NCBI RefSeq assembly: GCF_030272615.1
Contig: NC_081413.1
Coordinates: 336,903,302-336,967,301, forward strand
Source: Cryptomeria japonica
Lineage: Eukaryota; Streptophyta; Pinopsida; Cupressales; Cupressaceae
Direction: 5' to 3'
Length of the DNA: 64,000 nt
Position numbers and translations under genes: made by a program. Below, piece after piece: positions 60,838 through 64,000 of the stretch (positions are counted from its first letter, which is position 1; each line of letters begins with the position of its first letter). The notes below the pieces were generated by a model, which saw nothing but the letters and a program-made list of their open reading frames with translations, had not been told where the DNA came from and made no database searches.

Positions 60838-61759
60838 ATGACGGTGGCGGGACCAACCTCATTTTTCTCCTGAGAGACGGTGAGAGGCCTTCCATGAACC
60901 ATCTCTTCTTCAATTCGTCGGCTGGTTGGTTTTCCATTCTATTCAACAACTCCTTCAGCCTCCAGTTGTATGCCCAGACACTCTCGCTCTTCCCTTGTTT
61001 CGTGCTATAAATTTCTGCGATGACCTCATTATCGTCTCTCAAAAGTTTAAATTCTGCCTCGAACTGCTTCTTCAAGTCTTGCCATCTCGTCTTGTGCTGG
61101 GCGTCAAGATCTGTATACCAATCAATGGCAATCCCCCGGAGAGTGGCGGGAAATGCCTTCAACCATGAATCCTCATCATCCTCACCATTTGCTTGCCAAA
61201 TAGTTTGGCGTACGGGATCCTCAAACCCATCACCCGTAAAACTTGGAAGCTTTTGTTTGTCCATGTTCTGCATTGGTTTTGTCCTGGGATTGTTTTGTAG
61301 GGGTGCTTGGAAGGAAGTGTGTATGGTACTATGTACCACTTGGTAGGTAGTGTGCGCATACTACAAGGACATGATGTTTTGCTCTTCGTGTACCAGTGCA
61401 TGTCCTACACTCTCGGTCCCACTTGAGCCTTCACCACGTCTGTCCCCTACATCCTCAGCACCGTGATTACTTTCGCCTCTGTACTCCTCCCTCCTTCCCA
61501 AAGTTTCAGGCTCCGAACCTCCTAAACTGTTTTCCTCTGCCAAGGACAAATTCCCGATGCAAAACAATGTCGTTTCAAAGATATTGGCGATCTCTTCGTG
61601 CAAATCCCGTACCGCCTCCTCTCCTTGTTCAGAGTACTCCGACGGACTGCTCTGCGACTCGGCTCCGAAGTCTTCACTCGACGTCGAGTGTGGGGACTGG
61701 TCAGCCAGATCCTCCTCCGTTACGTCTAGAAGTGGCCGGTTCTTAGCGACCTCCTCCAA
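60767..61759 (-). pseudogene. gag capsid-region fossil of the nested element
   Basis: The acidic, Ser-rich N-terminal part (61361-61759) is followed by a Retrotrans_gag-type domain (60767-61339): FTGDGFEDP, WLKAFPATLRGIAIDWYTDL, WQDLKKQFEAEF, WRLKELLNRM and KKRWFMEGLSPSLRRKM are the usual conserved blocks. Confidence 0.92.
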
Positions 61760-62370
61760 CTCCTTCCACGTACACAGTCTCTATCTCTCCCGACTACGAC
61801 TCCGACTCACACTCCAACTCCTACGTTGTCTCTCCGAAGTCCTTGAGTCAGCAACTTCCCTCAGCCATCGTCTCCGCTCGGCTTGTTCTTTTATACAAAG
61901 GGATCTTCGTACGGTTCCCTCGCCTACTCCTTCAGTGGTAGTGGTACGTTTGGCCGTAGGGGCATTAATTGCTGGGAGTACGACGTCGGCTCGTATCCCT
62001 TAACTCTTCCTCCTTACGGTTCTTCTCTTCATACCTTTGCAGTACTTGTTGCCGACGGAGTTCTCGTGCAATTTTCTCCCTTTGTTTTTGGAGTGCAATC
62101 AGATTTCTGCCGAGCAACCTTGGAATGCTCCCGAGCAGATCAAAGACAGGAGTGTTGTCAGTGAGTTCACCACGTACCGTGCCTTCAGAGACGGCTCTCT
62201 CCTAAGCCTTCCTCTGCACCTACTGCGTGACCAACACGTGACACAACTCTACCAAGTTTGCCGTCAACTGATCCTCTCGTGCCTCTTCCTCAGTTCTTTC
62301 TTCGTGTGTGTCTGGTTGAATGGCCAGCCCATTAATTCCTTCCGCCTGCAACCATGGTTATCTCCAGGTT

Positions 62371-62392
62371 CGCACTAGCAACAGCGCCAAAA
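62371..62392 (-). other. Primer-binding site of the nested element
   Basis: On the minus strand the bases right after the LTR read TTTTGGCGCTGTTGCTAG, close to the TGGCGCCGTTGCC-type site of many plant Ty3/gypsy elements. Confidence 0.82.
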
Positions 62393-62733
62393 TGTTTAGT
62401 CCCTACGGTGAGGTTGGTAAACTCACGGATAAACAAAAATATCCCACACGTACCAACAACTTCATGTAACAAGAACATTCATGTATATCAAATAATAGAT
62501 AACAATTATAGGAAACAGATATGGCAGAAGTATGGTATCTTTATTTCATTCCAAATATGCCAGTACAATCCTCCCTTGCCGAGGTTCCATCCACACATTA
62601 TATAGACCCGGCGGTTGGCCAAGCTGCCAACCGTCACAATCTACCAACTACCCCACAGGAACCTCTCGGCAACCCATACATAACAAAACATAAACACCCC
62701 AAACAACTATAAACTAACATGTGTTATTAGACC
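62393..62733 (-). repeat. 5' LTR of the nested element
   Basis: About 341 bp, pairing base for base with 53994-54345 apart from about 20 differences and a small indel near 62655. Confidence 0.92.
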
Positions 62734-63285
62734 CTTGCTGCAAAACTTTGTAGAAGTGGTATGGCAGATTTCTCTAAGCAAAACAAGAAAATTGAAAAAG
62801 AGGACAACGCAAAGGAGGTTACTAAGGTTTGGAGGAAGAAGGAGAAAGAAGTTTTAGTGGAATCCCTGATTGTGCAAACAGCCTTTCATGCACAAAATGA
62901 AAAAGACATATGGTATATAGACAGTGGCAGTTCTAGGCATATGACTAGAGACAAGAACAAGTTTCTCACTCTTAAAAGACTAATAGAGGTAAGGTAAGAT
63001 TTGGTGGTGATACATTTGCAAAAATCAAAGGTAAAGGTACACTTGTTTTTGGATGATGGTGAGACCAAAGTTGAGAATGTTTTATATGTAGAACGTCTAA
63101 AACACAATTTGTTAAGTGTGAGTCAATTGTGTGATCAAGGACACACTTTAGTTTTCAATTCAGATTGTTGTGAAATCAATAAAGACGATAAACATATTGC
63201 TGATGCAAGTAGGGCTACTAACAATTTGTACATTCTTGATGATATCAAGAGTGAGAATTTGGGAATCATTCCACTCCATCTTTGA
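62734..63285 (+). pseudogene. copia gag end and protease fossil of the host element
   Basis: Resumption of the copia host right of the guest: a lysine-rich gag end, then IWYIDSGSSRHMT (catalytic D-S-G, near 62910-62945) and the conserved blocks VENVLYVERLKHNLLSVSQL and LVFNSDCCEI. The frame closes at 63285; no integrase follows. Confidence 0.88.
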
Positions 63286-63461
63286 ATTGTTGTTTTGACT
63301 AGGGGGAAGTTTTCATTGTCATATTCTTTCAGCCCTATTTCAGTTATGCAAGTCGATTTCAGTCATTGATGTCAAAGAGGGAGTTGTGAGTCAGATGGAG
63401 CCGCATTCTTTTCAAAGCAATTTTGGTTTCAGTTTGGTTTCAAATGGAGTTGCATCAATGA

Positions 63462-63474
63462 CAAAGGGGGAGAT
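63462..63474 (+). other. Polypurine tract of the copia host element
   Basis: AAAGGGGGAGAT immediately before TGTTGAATATTGTC, the classic copia junction. Confidence 0.92.
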
Positions 63475-64000
63475 TGTTGAATATTGTCATTGATGTCAAA
63501 GCCAGTCAACGATTTTCTTAATTAGTGGCAGTTATATTTTATCTGTGCTATTGTTTGGTGAAATAAATATCATCTGCTGGACATGGTAATTTAGTGAGGC
63601 GATATGGTATTATTCTTAGTGTATGACAGTTGCAAGTGTCTGTATACTCTGACAATTTCAGTCTTTGATTGTTGGCAGCACATTAATTTATTTATCCTTT
63701 TTGAGCAATGGTAGATCCTTCGTTTGAGTGTGAGTGGGGCGGCTTATTCCTAACAAAATCTATGTAACGTCAGCATTAAAAAGGAATCATTTGAATTCTG
63801 AAGTAACTGATAAATACCTTAGCCATTCCTTCCTTGTTTAGAGTTTATGGAGACAAACATGTATGCTGCATGTTAAGCTTTTCAAGATTATTTTTCTGCT
63901 GTTAATCGCTGTCTTCATTTCTGGTGTGGGATATATTTTGGTTGTCTTTTCAACTTGCTGCAAATAAGAAGTCGAGAACTATTTCAGCGGGGTGTGTGTA
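63475..64000 (+). repeat. 3' LTR of the copia host element (cut by the window end)
   Basis: 526 bases matching 52335 onward (TGTTGAATATTGTCATTGATG...). About 330 bases remain outside the window if lengths are equal. Confidence 0.92.

Larger units (their letters stand above)
53994..62733 (-). mobile_element. Nested Ty3/gypsy-like element: gag, protease and an unrecognised ORF region, no RT or integrase seen
   Basis: Two similar LTRs (53994-54345 and 62393-62733, about 94 percent alike by eye) bracket an 8-kb interior read on the minus strand. Next to the right LTR is a primer site of the TTGGCGCTGTTGCTAG type (62371-62392), common in plant gypsy elements; next to the left LTR is a G7 polypurine tract (54346-54363). 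Coding parts from 5' to 3': gag, zinc knuckles, protease, a post-protease ORF, then an unrelated-looking ORF region at 54717-56909. No RT, RNase H or integrase block is visible. The element is broken at several points. LTR similarity makes it younger than the copia host. Confidence 0.88.
52335..64000 (+). mobile_element. Copia-type LTR element with visible gag and protease only, nested host; right end beyond the window
   Basis: 5' LTR 52335-53189; primer site TTGGTATCAGAG at 53191; a coiled-coil gag segment at 53241-53567; a zinc-knuckle start near 53960 (CYKCNNFGH); interruption by another element (53994-62733); protease motif DSGSSRHMT near 62922 with the following LLSVSQLCDQGH block near 63110; polypurine tract 63462-63474; 3' LTR from 63475. 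No RT or integrase segment is visible between protease and the polypurine tract, so it looks non-autonomous. Broken. The LTRs match at roughly nine bases in ten by eye, so it is older than its guest. Confidence 0.85.

Overview
The window reads as nuclear DNA of a seed plant with a very large, repeat-packed genome. Only one host gene is clearly alive: the 3' end of a POLLUX/DMI1-type ion-channel gene on the minus strand. Its introns are enormous (about 9 kb, and at least 29.7 kb running off the right side), and almost everything else is layered transposon debris with very long LTRs. That combination suggests a gymnosperm, probably a conifer; the species cannot be named from the sequence.

Layout. 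1-1010: LTR-like promoter region with a dispersed 11-base motif. 1083-2970: a decayed gene of short phase-0 exons, unrecognised. 3517-4425: tandem repeat of about 358 bp. 5150-6175: Ty3/gypsy pol debris followed by LTR-like DNA. 7765-8280: CACTA-like terminus with a 45-bp tandem repeat. 9500-10270: (AT)n tracts and the end of an LTR. 10352-15170: Ty1/copia element with both LTRs. 15225-17523: GC-rich hairpin cluster and LTR-like DNA. 17524-23500: mostly unrecognised AT-rich DNA with a 55-bp and a 389-bp tandem repeat.

23509-34228: the last five POLLUX exons, all multiples of three, with GT-AG junctions and no lesions. Its large intron carries a GC-ended MITE and a 4.5-kb solo LTR (27476-31980) holding an 11-bp-phased GTGGC array upstream of a TATA box. 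No further upstream exon was found to base 64000, so all sequence to the right is either intron or lies beyond the gene if its 5' part is missing.

36480-42640: Ty3/gypsy (Tat-like) fossil whose RNase-H segment was split by a 2.15-kb solo LTR with a perfect TSD. 43201-43613: poly(A) retroposon with a 17-bp TSD. 47138-48009: hAT-type MITE with an 8-bp TSD and G-rich ends. 48646-49500: LTR-like DNA with a 20-21-bp-phased TTCGCTG array. 49883-51590: solo LTR with a TAACT TSD.

52335-64000+: a copia element with visible gag and protease parts but no visible RT or integrase, invaded in its gag zinc-knuckle region by a minus-strand Ty3/gypsy-like element (53994-62733). That guest has gag, three zinc knuckles and protease, and then, where pol would be expected, an unrecognised acidic/coiled-coil ORF region. 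The nested pair of pol-less elements, the two helically phased motif arrays and the unidentified phase-0 exon gene are the most novel observations. All domain calls are by eye from translations; no database search was possible.
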